A stretch of 64,000 nucleotides of DNA from Actinomadura sp. WMMA1423 (GTDB lineage Bacteria; Actinomycetota; Actinomycetes; Streptosporangiales; Streptosporangiaceae): assembly GCF_006547145.1 (NCBI RefSeq), contig NZ_CP041244.1:4092001-4156000 (forward strand), given 5' to 3'. Below the pieces are notes generated by a model, which saw nothing but the letters and a program-made list of their open reading frames with translations, ran no database searches and had not been told where the DNA came from. Positions 34,200 to 42,358 of the stretch are shown here, piece by piece. Made by a program: the position numbers and the translations under genes. Position 1 is the stretch's first letter; every line of letters begins with the position of its first letter.

Positions 34200-35453
34200 G
34201 TGACCCCCGGCAGCAAGGAGATCGGGCGGCGCCTGCGCGCGGCCCGGGAGGCGCCGCCGCACTGGTCGCGTTCGGAGATGGCGCGCCGGTTACGGGCCGC
34301 CGCCGACCCTGACGAGCGGGTCCGCCTGCCGCACGTGGCGAGCCTGGTCGACCAGATCAAACAGTGGGAGGCAGGCAAGTGGGCGCCGTCCGCCCGGTAC
34401 CGCGAGCTGTACGTTCGCGCGACCGACCGCACCTGGGAGGAGCTGTTCGGCGCGGAGACCGACGCTCAGACTTCCCCGAATTTTGGTGACGCCCATCCCT
34501 TGTCCCTGCTGGTGTCGCCCCCATCCGCGGAGGCCGAGTCTTCCCGCCCGCTGGCGGTTGAGGGGGTCGAAGCGCTGCTCAGCAGGCTTTACCGGCTCGA
34601 CGACGAGTTCGGCGGAAACGAACTGTGCCATGTCATCGAAGGGCACGTCACTGCGGCCTTCCGGCTGTTCAACGATACGGCCCTCAAGCTCCGAACTCAG
34701 CGGCGGCTTCTGACGGCAGTAGCAGGGTTAACCCAGATGGCAGGGTGGCTGTCGATCGACGCCACCCGACATGGAGACGCCTCCCGCTACCTGTCCGCGA
34801 CGGTGTACGCCGCGCACGAGACCGACGACCTGGGCTTGGCCTCACACGCCATGGGATACATGAGCCTGCACGCCTTCTACCGCGACAGGCCCCAACGGGC
34901 GCGCGCCTTGGCCGAAGCCGCCCTCAGCCTCGCCCGCGCCGAAGCGACCCCTCGCACCCGCGCTGCGCTGCACAACCGAGCGGCACGCGCGCACGCCCGG
35001 CTAGGAGACGTCAACACAGCCCGCGAGCAGCTCGACCTCGCCGCCACAGAGCACGCCCGTGACGACCCCCACGACGAGCCTCAATGGACGGCCTACGTCA
35101 GCGAAGTCGAGATCGTGGCTCAGCGCGGCGCGTGCCTGCTGGACCTGGCACTTCAGGAGTTGCTCTCACCTGCTGAGGCTGTCGCTGCGCTTACGAACGC
35201 GCTTCACCTCGCCGAGACCACCACGCCGGACCACGCCCGCGACATCGCGCACTACAAGACGCGACTTGCCACTGCTCATCTGCTCCAGGACGAACCGGAG
35301 CAGGCGGCCCGTGTGGCGGGCGAAGCGTACGACCTCGCATCGCGGATCGGGTCGGCGCGCATAGACGAACGGTTCGACGAGCTGGTCTCACGGATGCAGC
35401 CCTACGACGTCCCAGAGGTACAGGCGTTGGTGGACCGCGTCACGACCGGCTGA
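34200..35453 (+). CDS. XRE-family regulator with TPR-like domain, divergent to the lanthipeptide operon
   Basis: The 417-residue protein has an N-terminal helix-turn-helix (about 5-75, GRRLRAAREAPPHWSRSEMA ... IKQWEAGKWAPSARYRELY) and a helical repeat C-terminus (about 125-410, with ATRHGDASRYLSATVYAAHE and a LARAEATPRTRAALHNRAAR repeat). This class often regulates neighbouring biosynthetic clusters. GTG 34200 is preferred, behind GGAAGG, over an in-frame upstream start. It overlaps the HAD gene tail-to-tail by 14 nt. It is the likely regulator of the lan operon, by position. Confidence 0.75.
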   Translation: MTPGSKEIGRRLRAAREAPPHWSRSEMARRLRAAADPDERVRLPHVASLVDQIKQWEAGKWAPSARYRELYVRATDRTWEELFGAETDAQTSPNFGDAHPLSLLVSPPSAEAESSRPLAVEGVEALLSRLYRLDDEFGGNELCHVIEGHVTAAFRLFNDTALKLRTQRRLLTAVAGLTQMAGWLSIDATRHGDASRYLSATVYAAHETDDLGLASHAMGYMSLHAFYRDRPQRARALAEAALSLARAEATPRTRAALHNRAARAHARLGDVNTAREQLDLAATEHARDDPHDEPQWTAYVSEVEIVAQRGACLLDLALQELLSPAEAVAALTNALHLAETTTPDHARDIAHYKTRLATAHLLQDEPEQAARVAGEAYDLASRIGSARIDERFDELVSRMQPYDVPEVQALVDRVTTG

Positions 35454-36141
35454 CGTCGAGCACCGCCCGGATAACGGCGTCGGTGTCGGCGAGGGATTCA
35501 AGGACGAGTTCCGCGCCGGCCGCCCGCAGATCGTTTGCGCTGCTCGCCCCGGAGGCGACCGCCACCACGCGGGCGCCCCCTTGGTGGCCGGCGAGCACAT
35601 CGTTCGGAGTGTCGCCGACCAAGACCGTGGTGGAGGCGTCGAACGTCTCGCCGTACCGGCGCTCCGCGCGCGCCTGGGCGAGCTTCACCAGAGGCGGCCG
35701 CTCGGCGTCATCCAGGCCATACGCGCCGATCTCGAAATCAACGAACTCATCCAGCCCGAACACGGCCAGCTTGCACACGGCGATCGGACGCATGTTGCCG
35801 GTCAGCACGGACTGAATCACGTCGCTCCGGCTGTCGAGCGCCTCAACTGCGGCACGTGCCCCCGGCAGAATCTGGCCGCGCGTCCTGATGTCGTTCTGCC
35901 GCGCCGAGAACGCTTCAGCCAGCGTCTCGGCGAAGGTCTTCATGATCTCGTCGGTGGGGTCGATACCGTGGAGCCGCAGGGTTTCGGCAGTGATCGCGAG
36001 GTCTGTGCGCCCGGTCATGTCTGCGAGCTTCTTCAGAGGGCACCCGGTGACCCGGCGGAAGACCTCGCCATAGATCTCGTTGCTGAGTTCACCGATGCTG
36101 ATCAGCGTGTGGTCTATGTCCCAGAGCACCAAGGTTCGCAC
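35440..36141 (-). CDS. HAD-superfamily phosphatase (phosphoglycolate-phosphatase-like)
   Basis: The 233-residue protein starts MRTLVLWDIDHTLIS, containing the nucleophile motif DIDHT (Asp8, Asp10), followed by motif II VLTGN and motif IV VGDTPNDVLAG. A helical cap domain lies at about 16-95. It resembles small-molecule HAD phosphatases. GTG 36141 was chosen because the HAD fold begins there and TACGAT lies 6 nt upstream; the longer upstream frame is Pro/Gly-rich and implausible. Its 3' end overlaps that of the convergent regulator. The substrate is unknown. Confidence 0.8.
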   Translation of the reverse strand: MRTLVLWDIDHTLISIGELSNEIYGEVFRRVTGCPLKKLADMTGRTDLAITAETLRLHGIDPTDEIMKTFAETLAEAFSARQNDIRTRGQILPGARAAVEALDSRSDVIQSVLTGNMRPIAVCKLAVFGLDEFVDFEIGAYGLDDAERPPLVKLAQARAERRYGETFDASTTVLVGDTPNDVLAGHQGGARVVAVASGASSANDLRAAGAELVLESLADTDAVIRAVLDVSRS

Positions 36142-36153
36142 AAACGAATCGTA
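36142..36153 (-). promoter_or_regulatory. -10 element of a leaderless HAD gene
   Basis: On the minus strand TACGAT (36153-36148) ends 6 nt before GTG 36141, with a weak TTGTGG -35 about 16 nt further upstream and no Shine-Dalgarno. This predicts a leaderless transcript, with the same -10 hexamer as the module A Trypco1 gene. Confidence 0.4.
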
Positions 36154-36992
36154 TGTCCACCTCGCGCCCCCACAACCCGACCCCTGAGACGGGATCGGCT
36201 CGTGTGCGCCGGGCACCGTTCGGGCTCCTTCGCGAGATCCCGCCCCAGTCGATGACGCCGGCTTCTCACCACTCCCCGGTGCCGCAGCTTTGCCCTGCAA
36301 ATTCCAGACATGCCGTACCGGCGAAATCAGCCCGGTGGGCATGACGTCCCCTAGCAAGGGCCGGGGAAGTGCGCCGTGGCCTTTGCCGGTTCCGCCCGCC
36401 GGTCATGGCGCGAAGTATTTCCACCCACGTCAGTGGCCATCATCTGGCGTCTCCTGCGCTTCCCCAAGGCGCCGATGCGAGATCTGTCAGCGGTCATGCC
36501 AGCGCCCCCCGGCGGGCCGCGGGGAGGAATTCCTCCCCTGAGCCTCGCCCGTCCTCCCCTTTTCTCCTGGTGTCCGCACTCATTTGACTTGAACTGCAAG
36601 GTTCTCCGCCGAACGAGAAGAGTGCGCGACCGTGTCCCCTTCATTCGCCCTCACTTGGGGTGCGCCGTCACCGTGGGCATCTGAAACCGACCGCGCCCAG
36701 ACGGTTCGTGCGTCACTCGAACCCGTTCACGGAATCGCGCCACGTTCGTCCCAGCCCGTTTCTCCGGCGGTCTCGGATCACGGTGGCGGGAGAGCGTCCC
36801 ACGCCAGATCCCCATCGCCGTACGCACAGGCTCGCCCGCGGCCAGGTCGCCGGGGTCTTGACGGGCTGGAGTTGGTGGATCCCGGGGAGCGCGGCCACGG
36901 CGCGGTCGCTCCATACATGTGGTGTCTCGAACTCGCCCTTGTTGCGCCAGCGGTCGATGTCGAGGCTCCTGCCGGGTTGGAAGGAAGGTCAG
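36154..36992. other. long intergenic region with a perfect 18-bp palindrome
   Basis: No gene is supported in these 840 bp. Open frames on both strands here have poor codon usage and no family likeness. The region includes the palindrome GGGGAGGAATTCCTCCCC (36521-36538), a pyrimidine-rich tract (about 36541-36575), and just before the next gene the AAGGAAGG ribosome-binding site of cvnA. The conservon promoter must lie here. Confidence 0.45.
36521..36538 (+). promoter_or_regulatory. perfect 18-bp palindrome, candidate operator
   Basis: GGGGAGGAATTCCTCCCC is fully self-complementary with no spacer. It lies between the leftward HAD gene and the rightward conservon and is nearly identical to the inverted repeat at 34159-34176 beside the XRE regulator, hinting at one regulator binding both. 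Confidence 0.5.
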
Positions 36993-38600
36993 GTGACCGG
37001 TGACGTGGACTTCGGTGTCGGGCCTGGCAAGGACCAGGTGCGCGAACCGTCCGAGGATGCGCGCAGGCACGCCGACGAACTGACCTGTCGCCTGGCCTCC
37101 CGAGGGCTGCGTGCGTCGGCGGCGGGGCTGGTGGGGAAGCCTGCGGGTGCGATGGCGGTTTCCGCGCAGCGGGTGGACCGCCACCCTTACGTGGGCCGGC
37201 TGGTGGTGCTTCTGCCGGGGCCCGGCGATACGAGCGAGTTGTACTGGCATTGGCAGCGGCCTTTCCGGGGGCGCCGGTGGATCGGAGCGCGCTGGTTTCA
37301 GGCGTTCGCTCCGGCCACCGAGCCAGAGAAGGCTGCCGATGCCGTTGCCAGGGCGATCGATATCGACGTGCGCGATCGTGCCCGTTCGGCGCACGTCGGC
37401 GTCGAGTCGGGCAGAGGTGACTACGAGTTGGAGGAGCAGTTCCTCACCCGTCTGGGGCGGCCCCTGCATCTGCTGGTCTGCCGAACCTTGGCGCTGCTGG
37501 ACTCGGTGGAGCGGGAGGTGGAGGACATTGTCCTGCTGCACGAGCTGTTCAAGATCGATCACCTGACGACGCGGACGCTGAGGGGGCTGGAGCGGCAGGC
37601 GGTTCTGGGTGGTGCAACGGCGCGGCAGGTGAATGAGCCGCTGACGCTGGCCAAGGTGATGCGCCAGGCGGTCGCGCAGATCGAGCACTACCGGAGGGTG
37701 CGGGTCCAGGTGCCGCCCCCGGATGTGGATGGGGACCTGCCCGGATATGCCGGGCCGGAGATCACGCTGCTGCTGGCTGAGCTGGTGGAGAACGCCACCA
37801 AGTTCTCCCCGCCCAATGCCCAGGTCCAGATGACGGCGGTTCCGGCGCCGTCGGGGGTGAGCATCGAGATCACCGACCGTGGACTGCCGATATCGGCCGA
37901 CGCCTATGCGGCGCTGAACCGGCTGCTGGCCGACCCGGACACCGTCAGTGTCCGGGACCAGATCATCGCGGGGCCGATCGGGCTGCTGGTGGTGTCCAGG
38001 CTGGCGCAGCGCCACGGGATCCAGGTGAGTCTGCACCCGGTCGTACCGGAAGGCACGCGGGCCGTGGTCGCCCTCCCGGCCGTCCTGCTCAAGGGACCTC
38101 GGCCCACCACACCGCAGTCGGGCACTCCGGCCAGGGCCGCCGGCCTTGCCGCGCAACCGCTCCGCCCCGTTGCCTTACCGCCTCTGGCATCGACAGCGCC
38201 GTCACAGCTTGCCCTGCCGAGGAGCGCGGTTACGTCGCCGACCGAGCCCCCCGGGCCGACCGGCATCGCTGCTCCGCCCGGAGCCGACAGCACTGGCGGG
38301 ATGCCCAAGCTTCCCCAGCGTCGTCGGGGGCCGGGCCGCCCGCAGAGGTCGGTAGCCGACGTTGCGGCTGGCGCCGAGGGCGGCCAGCAGGCCGCGACGG
38401 GGTCGAGGGCCGGTCAAGGCCAGGGGCCGCAGCGCGAGGACGGCCCTAACCGGGGGCCGGTCCCGAGCCTGTTGGCCGACTTCGCCGGTGCGGGCCGCCC
38501 TCGCAACCCCACGAAGTATCCGGCCGACCCATGGCCCCGCAGACTCTGCTTCCCCAAGCTCCGGGACCACCGTTCCTCCGGCCGACCCGCCTGCCGGTGA
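36993..38600 (+). CDS. cvnA: conservon sensor-kinase-like ATPase (CvnA)
   Basis: The 535-residue protein carries a GHKL ATPase domain (about 250-370): N-box ELVENATKFSPP (263-274), G1 EITDRGLPIS, and G2 GPIGLLVVSRLAQRHGI. A dimerisation-like helix KIDHLTTRTLRGLERQ (about 187-202) precedes it. Unlike many CvnA proteins, no membrane helix or nitrate-sensor domain is seen, so it appears cytoplasmic. The C-terminal 165 residues are Pro/Gly-rich and disordered. GTG 36993 follows AAGGAAGG; the much longer upstream open frame is spurious. It heads the conservon operon. Confidence 0.8.
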   Translation: MTGDVDFGVGPGKDQVREPSEDARRHADELTCRLASRGLRASAAGLVGKPAGAMAVSAQRVDRHPYVGRLVVLLPGPGDTSELYWHWQRPFRGRRWIGARWFQAFAPATEPEKAADAVARAIDIDVRDRARSAHVGVESGRGDYELEEQFLTRLGRPLHLLVCRTLALLDSVEREVEDIVLLHELFKIDHLTTRTLRGLERQAVLGGATARQVNEPLTLAKVMRQAVAQIEHYRRVRVQVPPPDVDGDLPGYAGPEITLLLAELVENATKFSPPNAQVQMTAVPAPSGVSIEITDRGLPISADAYAALNRLLADPDTVSVRDQIIAGPIGLLVVSRLAQRHGIQVSLHPVVPEGTRAVVALPAVLLKGPRPTTPQSGTPARAAGLAAQPLRPVALPPLASTAPSQLALPRSAVTSPTEPPGPTGIAAPPGADSTGGMPKLPQRRRGPGRPQRSVADVAAGAEGGQQAATGSRAGQGQGPQREDGPNRGPVPSLLADFAGAGRPRNPTKYPADPWPRRLCFPKLRDHRSSGRPACR

Positions 38601-38688
38601 TCCGACGGATTAGCCCCGCGACCACCACCCATCCGGCTGATCGGCAGCTCCCAGCCGCATCCGCCGACCTCGACCAGGAGATGCTCAA

Positions 38689-39303
38689 ATGACGATCCCT
38701 ACGACTTCTGCCGCGTTGAGTTCCACCGCTCTCGCCGGGTCCGGCGTGGCCAGTGCACCGGCCAGCGCATCGCGCGAAGGTATGGGATGGCTGCTGGAGG
38801 ACTTCCGCGCCCAGGTACCCGGTATCAAGGGCGCGTTCCTGGTGCCGCGGGACGGGCTGGTGCTCGCGGCCGTGGGTCTGACCACGGATGAAGCCGACCA
38901 TGCCGCAGCGGTGGCCGCTGCGCTGTACTCCGCCGGTGGAGCCGCCGGAAAGATCACTTCCCCGCCCGTCGGCGAGGTCCAGCAGATCATCGTCCAGCAC
39001 GACGCCCAATACCTGATCTTGATGAACACCCCCGACCAACACCCCGACGCCCCGGCGCACGTCACCGAGGCCGGGACGGGTCGGCCTGCGGTGGTCGGGT
39101 GCGTGCTGGGCGTGCTGGCCGGGCCCGACGCGCAGACCGGACTGGTCGCGGACGGGATGGCCATGTTGATCGCGAGCGTCGCCCGGCACCTGGTCACCGC
39201 GACCCGCACTCCCCGCGCAGACACCCCGGCACCTCAAGTCTCCAGTACCGAATCCGAGGCCAGCGCGGGACTGCGAGATGCAGGTTCAAACGATGAGCAC
39301 TGA
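38689..39303 (+). CDS. cvnB: roadblock/LC7-domain protein (CvnB)
   Basis: The 204-residue protein has a roadblock/LC7 domain (about 30-165): WLLEDFRAQVPGIKGAFLVP, RDGLVLAAVGL, and QQIIVQHDAQYLILMN. In conservons, CvnB partners with the kinase-like CvnA and the GTPase CvnD as a G-protein-coupled-receptor-like membrane complex. ATG 38689 follows GGAGA. Its stop overlaps cvnC by about 11 nt. The C-terminal tail is Thr/Pro/Ser-rich. Confidence 0.85.
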   Translation: MTIPTTSAALSSTALAGSGVASAPASASREGMGWLLEDFRAQVPGIKGAFLVPRDGLVLAAVGLTTDEADHAAAVAAALYSAGGAAGKITSPPVGEVQQIIVQHDAQYLILMNTPDQHPDAPAHVTEAGTGRPAVVGCVLGVLAGPDAQTGLVADGMAMLIASVARHLVTATRTPRADTPAPQVSSTESEASAGLRDAGSNDEH

Positions 39304-39757
39304 CGCCCACAGCGCCGCCCAACCCGAAGGCCAGCCGTCTGCGGCGGCTTGCGTGCCCTGGGTCGATCAGGACGTGCAGCAGGTCCGGCCCTACGTGGTG
39401 GTCCCCGATGGCCGCGCCTGCCCCCGGTACCAGATGCGGCTGGACACAGTACTGACCGCGACCCACACCACCGCAGGCGCGGCTCCGGGCACTACCCAGG
39501 CAGGGGCCTTGCCACCTGAGGCCGCACACGCCCTGAGGCTGTGCCGGGCGGGCGGCTGCTCGGTCGCCGAGATCGCCGCCACCATCGGCCAGCCCATCCT
39601 GGTCGCCAAGACGCTCCTGTCGGACCTGATCGACACAGGCGCGCTGGTCATCGCACCACCCGCCGCGCCGCCCGACCCCGACACTGGACGCCCGAGTGCC
39701 CACCTGCTGCAGGCGCTGCTGGAAGGGCTGGAAGCTCATGACTTCGCCGTCGCCTGA
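39293..39757 (+). CDS. cvnC: DUF742 protein (CvnC)
   Basis: The 154-residue protein contains the DUF742 winged-helix-like domain: VRPYVVVPDGRACPRYQMRL, ALRLCRAGGCSVAEIAATIG, and PILVAKTLLSDLIDTGALVI. Conservation of order A-B-C-D with overlapping genes is the defining feature of conservons. ATG 39293 lies inside the end of cvnB, and its stop falls 20 nt inside cvnD. Its biochemical role is unknown. Confidence 0.85.
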   Translation: MSTDAHSAAQPEGQPSAAACVPWVDQDVQQVRPYVVVPDGRACPRYQMRLDTVLTATHTTAGAAPGTTQAGALPPEAAHALRLCRAGGCSVAEIAATIGQPILVAKTLLSDLIDTGALVIAPPAAPPDPDTGRPSAHLLQALLEGLEAHDFAVA

Positions 39758-40325
39758 ACTGGATCAAGCGGCCCGTCGGCTGGCGCTGAAGATTCTCATC
39801 GCCGGCGGATTCGGTGCCGGGAAGACGACCATGGTCGGCGCGATCAGCGAGATCCCGCCGCTGACCACCGAGGAGCGCCTGACCGCCGCCGGTGCGCACG
39901 TCGACTCGCTGGCCGGCGTGGACGGCAAGACCACCACCACAGTGACGCTGGACTTCGGCCGCCGCACGCTCACCAAGCCGCTGCCGATGACGCTGTTCTT
40001 GTTCGGCACCCCCGGCCAGAACCGGTTCGACTTCATGTGGGACGAACTGGCCCACAACGCGGTCGGCGGCGTGGTGCTGGCCGACACCCGCCGCTTGGCC
40101 GACGCCTTCCCCGCACTGGACTTCTTCGAGCAGCGCGATGTCCCGTTCGTCGTGGCGGTCAACCAGTTCGACAACGCCGCCCACCGCTACCCGGCGGAGG
40201 CGGTCCGCCAGGCCCTGGGCTTGCCCGCCGATGTGCCGGTGGCGGACTGCGACGCCCGCGATGCCCGCTCGGTGATCAACGTGCTGATCATCCTGGTCCG
40301 CCATGCCCTGTCCGCCCGGACCTGA
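39738..40325 (+). CDS. cvnD: conservon small GTPase (CvnD)
   Basis: The 195-residue protein is an MglA/Ras-like GTP-binding protein: P-loop GGFGAGKTTMVG (about 16-27), switch II-region LFGTPGQNRFDFMW, in which the usual DxxG Asp is Gly-Thr as in other conservon GTPases, and NKxD-equivalent VNQFD. It binds guanine nucleotide and likely cycles with CvnA/CvnB. The ATG lies inside the end of cvnC. A GAF-domain gene follows after 31 nt. Confidence 0.88.
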   Translation: MTSPSPELDQAARRLALKILIAGGFGAGKTTMVGAISEIPPLTTEERLTAAGAHVDSLAGVDGKTTTTVTLDFGRRTLTKPLPMTLFLFGTPGQNRFDFMWDELAHNAVGGVVLADTRRLADAFPALDFFEQRDVPFVVAVNQFDNAAHRYPAEAVRQALGLPADVPVADCDARDARSVINVLIILVRHALSART

Positions 40326-40356
40326 CCTCACACCCCGTTGCTTTGGGAGTCCACCC

Positions 40357-40935
40357 GTGCCTTACGACACCCCCGCCGATACCGGCGCCGAGACAGAGCT
40401 TCAGCAGCGGATCCAGTTGCTGACCGACCTGGGCCTGGGCCAGGCGACCGAGCGGTTCGATGCCTTCGCCGCCGATCTGGCCACCGCGTTCGCCGCCCAG
40501 CTCGGCGTAGGCGCCGAGGTCCCCTACGCCATGGTCAACCTGGTCACCAGCGAGCAGCAGTTCATCGGCCTGCACTGCCCGGACGGCAAGCCCCGGGTCG
40601 GGCGGACCATGCGGCGCGACCACGGCTACTGCCCCGAGGTCGTCCAACGCCGCAACGCCCTGGTCCTGCCCGACGTGTACGCCCACCCACGCTTCGCCGC
40701 CAACGCGGTCGTCGACTTGATCGGGATCCGTACCTACGCCGGTGCCCCGCTCATCCACCAGGCCACCGGCCAACTCCTGGGGACCGTCTGCATCGTCGGC
40801 ACCACCGGGCTGCCGCTGTCCACTGGAGAACCCTCTCGCGTACTCATCAAGGACCACGCGCAACAGCTGATGAAGCTCATCGACGGCGACGCCAGCCGCA
40901 GCACTGGACGCAGCGCCGACTACCAGGGCTGCTGA
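40357..40935 (+). CDS. GAF-domain protein
   Basis: The 192-residue protein is mostly one GAF domain (about 30-170): RFDAFAADLATAFAAQLGV, VNLVTSEQQFIGLHCPDG, RDHGYCPEVVQRRNALVLPD and GAPLIHQATGQLLGTVCIVG. Cys105-like residues in HGYCPEV are typical of stand-alone GAF sensors in actinobacteria. GTG 40357 is weakly supported by GGGAG. It lies within the extended conservon operon and may sense a small ligand or redox state. Confidence 0.8.
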   Translation: MPYDTPADTGAETELQQRIQLLTDLGLGQATERFDAFAADLATAFAAQLGVGAEVPYAMVNLVTSEQQFIGLHCPDGKPRVGRTMRRDHGYCPEVVQRRNALVLPDVYAHPRFAANAVVDLIGIRTYAGAPLIHQATGQLLGTVCIVGTTGLPLSTGEPSRVLIKDHAQQLMKLIDGDASRSTGRSADYQGC

Positions 40936-41026
40936 CCAGGCGGCCGACAAGGCGGCTGAGTAGGCCGCGGCGATGACGTCTGCCGGATCCGACCGTCCGG
41001 CAGTGGCCCCACGAATGTGAAAGGGG

Positions 41027-42259
41027 ATGGTGTCTGTGTTCGAGACCGACGACCACCAGGACCTGCGCAAGGCCGTCCGTGCCTTCGCGCTCGCCGAGGT
41101 CGCACCGCGCGTGGCCCGGATGGAGTCCAGCCAATCCGTCGACGTCGAGACCTCCGCTCTGATCGCCCGGCAGGGTTGGCTCGGAGTGACCATCCCCCGC
41201 GAGTACGGCGGCATGGGCGCCGGCCACCTCGCCAAAACGATCCTCATCGAGGAGCTGGCGCGGGTGTCGGGGGCGATGGGCGCCATGGTCCAGGCGTCCC
41301 AGCTCGGAGCCGCCAAGGTCATCCACTACGGGACCGAGGGGCAAAAACGCCTGTGGCTGTCGCGGATCGCGGCAGGTGACTGCATGCCGACGATCGCGGT
41401 GACCGAGGAAGGGTCGGGCGGCAACGTGCTGGACATGCAGGCCACCGCCCATCGCGACGGCGCCTACTGGGTGCTGAACGGCCGCAAGCAGTACGTCGGC
41501 AACTCCCACCTCGGCGGCCCGCACGGCGTGGTCGTCCGCACCGGACCCGCCTCAGCCGGGTCCCGGTCGCTGTCGGCGTTCCTGGTCGAAGACAACCAGG
41601 TCGGACTCCACGTGCTCCCGCATCAGCAATCGCTGGGGCTGCACGGATTCTCCTTCGGTGGACTGGTCCTGAACGACGTGCGGGTCCCCGCCGACAACAT
41701 GATCGGCGGCGAAGGCGACGGGCTGGACGTCGCCTACAGCTCCAGCGTCCTGTACGGACGCCCGAACTTGACGGCTGTCGCGCTCGGCATCCACCAGGCC
41801 CTGCTGGAGCAGACCGTCGCGTTCGTCAAGGAACGCCACCGCCGGAACGAGCCACTGGCCAAACTGCCCACCATCCAGCAGCGGATCGGGCAGATCAACG
41901 AGCGGGTGATGACCGCCCGCACCCTCGCCTATCAGGCCGCGCACATGCTTGACCGCGGGCAGCCCTGCGACAACGAGCTGATCAGCGCCAAGTACCGCGG
42001 CGTGGAATCGCTGATGGAATCAGTCCTGGCCGCGATGAAGATCCACGCGGCGGCCGGGCTGCGCCGCGACCGTCCCATAGAACGCATGGTTCGCGACGCC
42101 TTCCACATCGACGCGCCCGCAGGGACCGGCGACATCCAGCTGCGACGCCTGGCCGAATCGGCCCTGGGCGACGGCAAGGGCCAGTGGTCACGCCGGCTGG
42201 CCCACGTCACCGCGCTGCCACCCGCACACACGCAAACCAGGCCAGAGCACGCGGCATAG
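41027..42259 (+). CDS. acyl-CoA-dehydrogenase-like flavoprotein lacking the usual catalytic Glu
   Basis: The 410-residue protein has the acyl-CoA dehydrogenase fold: N-terminal helices, the FAD-binding strand region AVTEEGSGGNVLDMQATAHRD, the GLHGFSFGGLVLNDVRVPADN block and C-terminal helices. At the place where MCAD-type enzymes have the catalytic Glu (YEGTSQIQ) it reads PAGTGDIQ, so residue 365 is Ala, and no Glu is apparent at the alternative IVD site. It may be a non-canonical oxidase, a dehydratase-type relative or a scaffold. ATG 41027 was chosen, with AAAGGGG upstream. It is followed by a strong hairpin. Confidence 0.75.
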   Translation: MVSVFETDDHQDLRKAVRAFALAEVAPRVARMESSQSVDVETSALIARQGWLGVTIPREYGGMGAGHLAKTILIEELARVSGAMGAMVQASQLGAAKVIHYGTEGQKRLWLSRIAAGDCMPTIAVTEEGSGGNVLDMQATAHRDGAYWVLNGRKQYVGNSHLGGPHGVVVRTGPASAGSRSLSAFLVEDNQVGLHVLPHQQSLGLHGFSFGGLVLNDVRVPADNMIGGEGDGLDVAYSSSVLYGRPNLTAVALGIHQALLEQTVAFVKERHRRNEPLAKLPTIQQRIGQINERVMTARTLAYQAAHMLDRGQPCDNELISAKYRGVESLMESVLAAMKIHAAAGLRRDRPIERMVRDAFHIDAPAGTGDIQLRRLAESALGDGKGQWSRRLAHVTALPPAHTQTRPEHAA

Positions 42260-42276
42260 CCCAGTCCGCCATGACC

Positions 42277-42308
42277 GTCCTCCCCGCCCGGCGCGGGGCG
42301 GGGAGGAC
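42277..42308 (+). terminator. strong hairpin after the acyl-CoA-dehydrogenase-like gene
   Basis: GTCCTCCCCGCCC (42277-42289) and GGGCGGGGAGGAC (42296-42308) make a perfect 13-bp GC-rich stem with a 6-nt loop. It has no T-tract, as is usual in high-GC actinomycetes. It probably ends or attenuates the conservon transcript. Confidence 0.6.
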
Positions 42309-42358
42309 CCCAGCCCCTCCGCCAGAGAATCAATCCGACCCATAGGGAACGCGAAGAA

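Noticed and set aside
36660..36992. N-terminal extension of cvnA
   Set aside because: The extra 111 residues have poor codon usage; GTG 36993 has a good AAGGAAGG site and starts the plausible protein.
36651..38156. 501-codon ORF antisense to cvnA
   Set aside because: The plus-strand product has clear GHKL motifs; the antisense frame has none.
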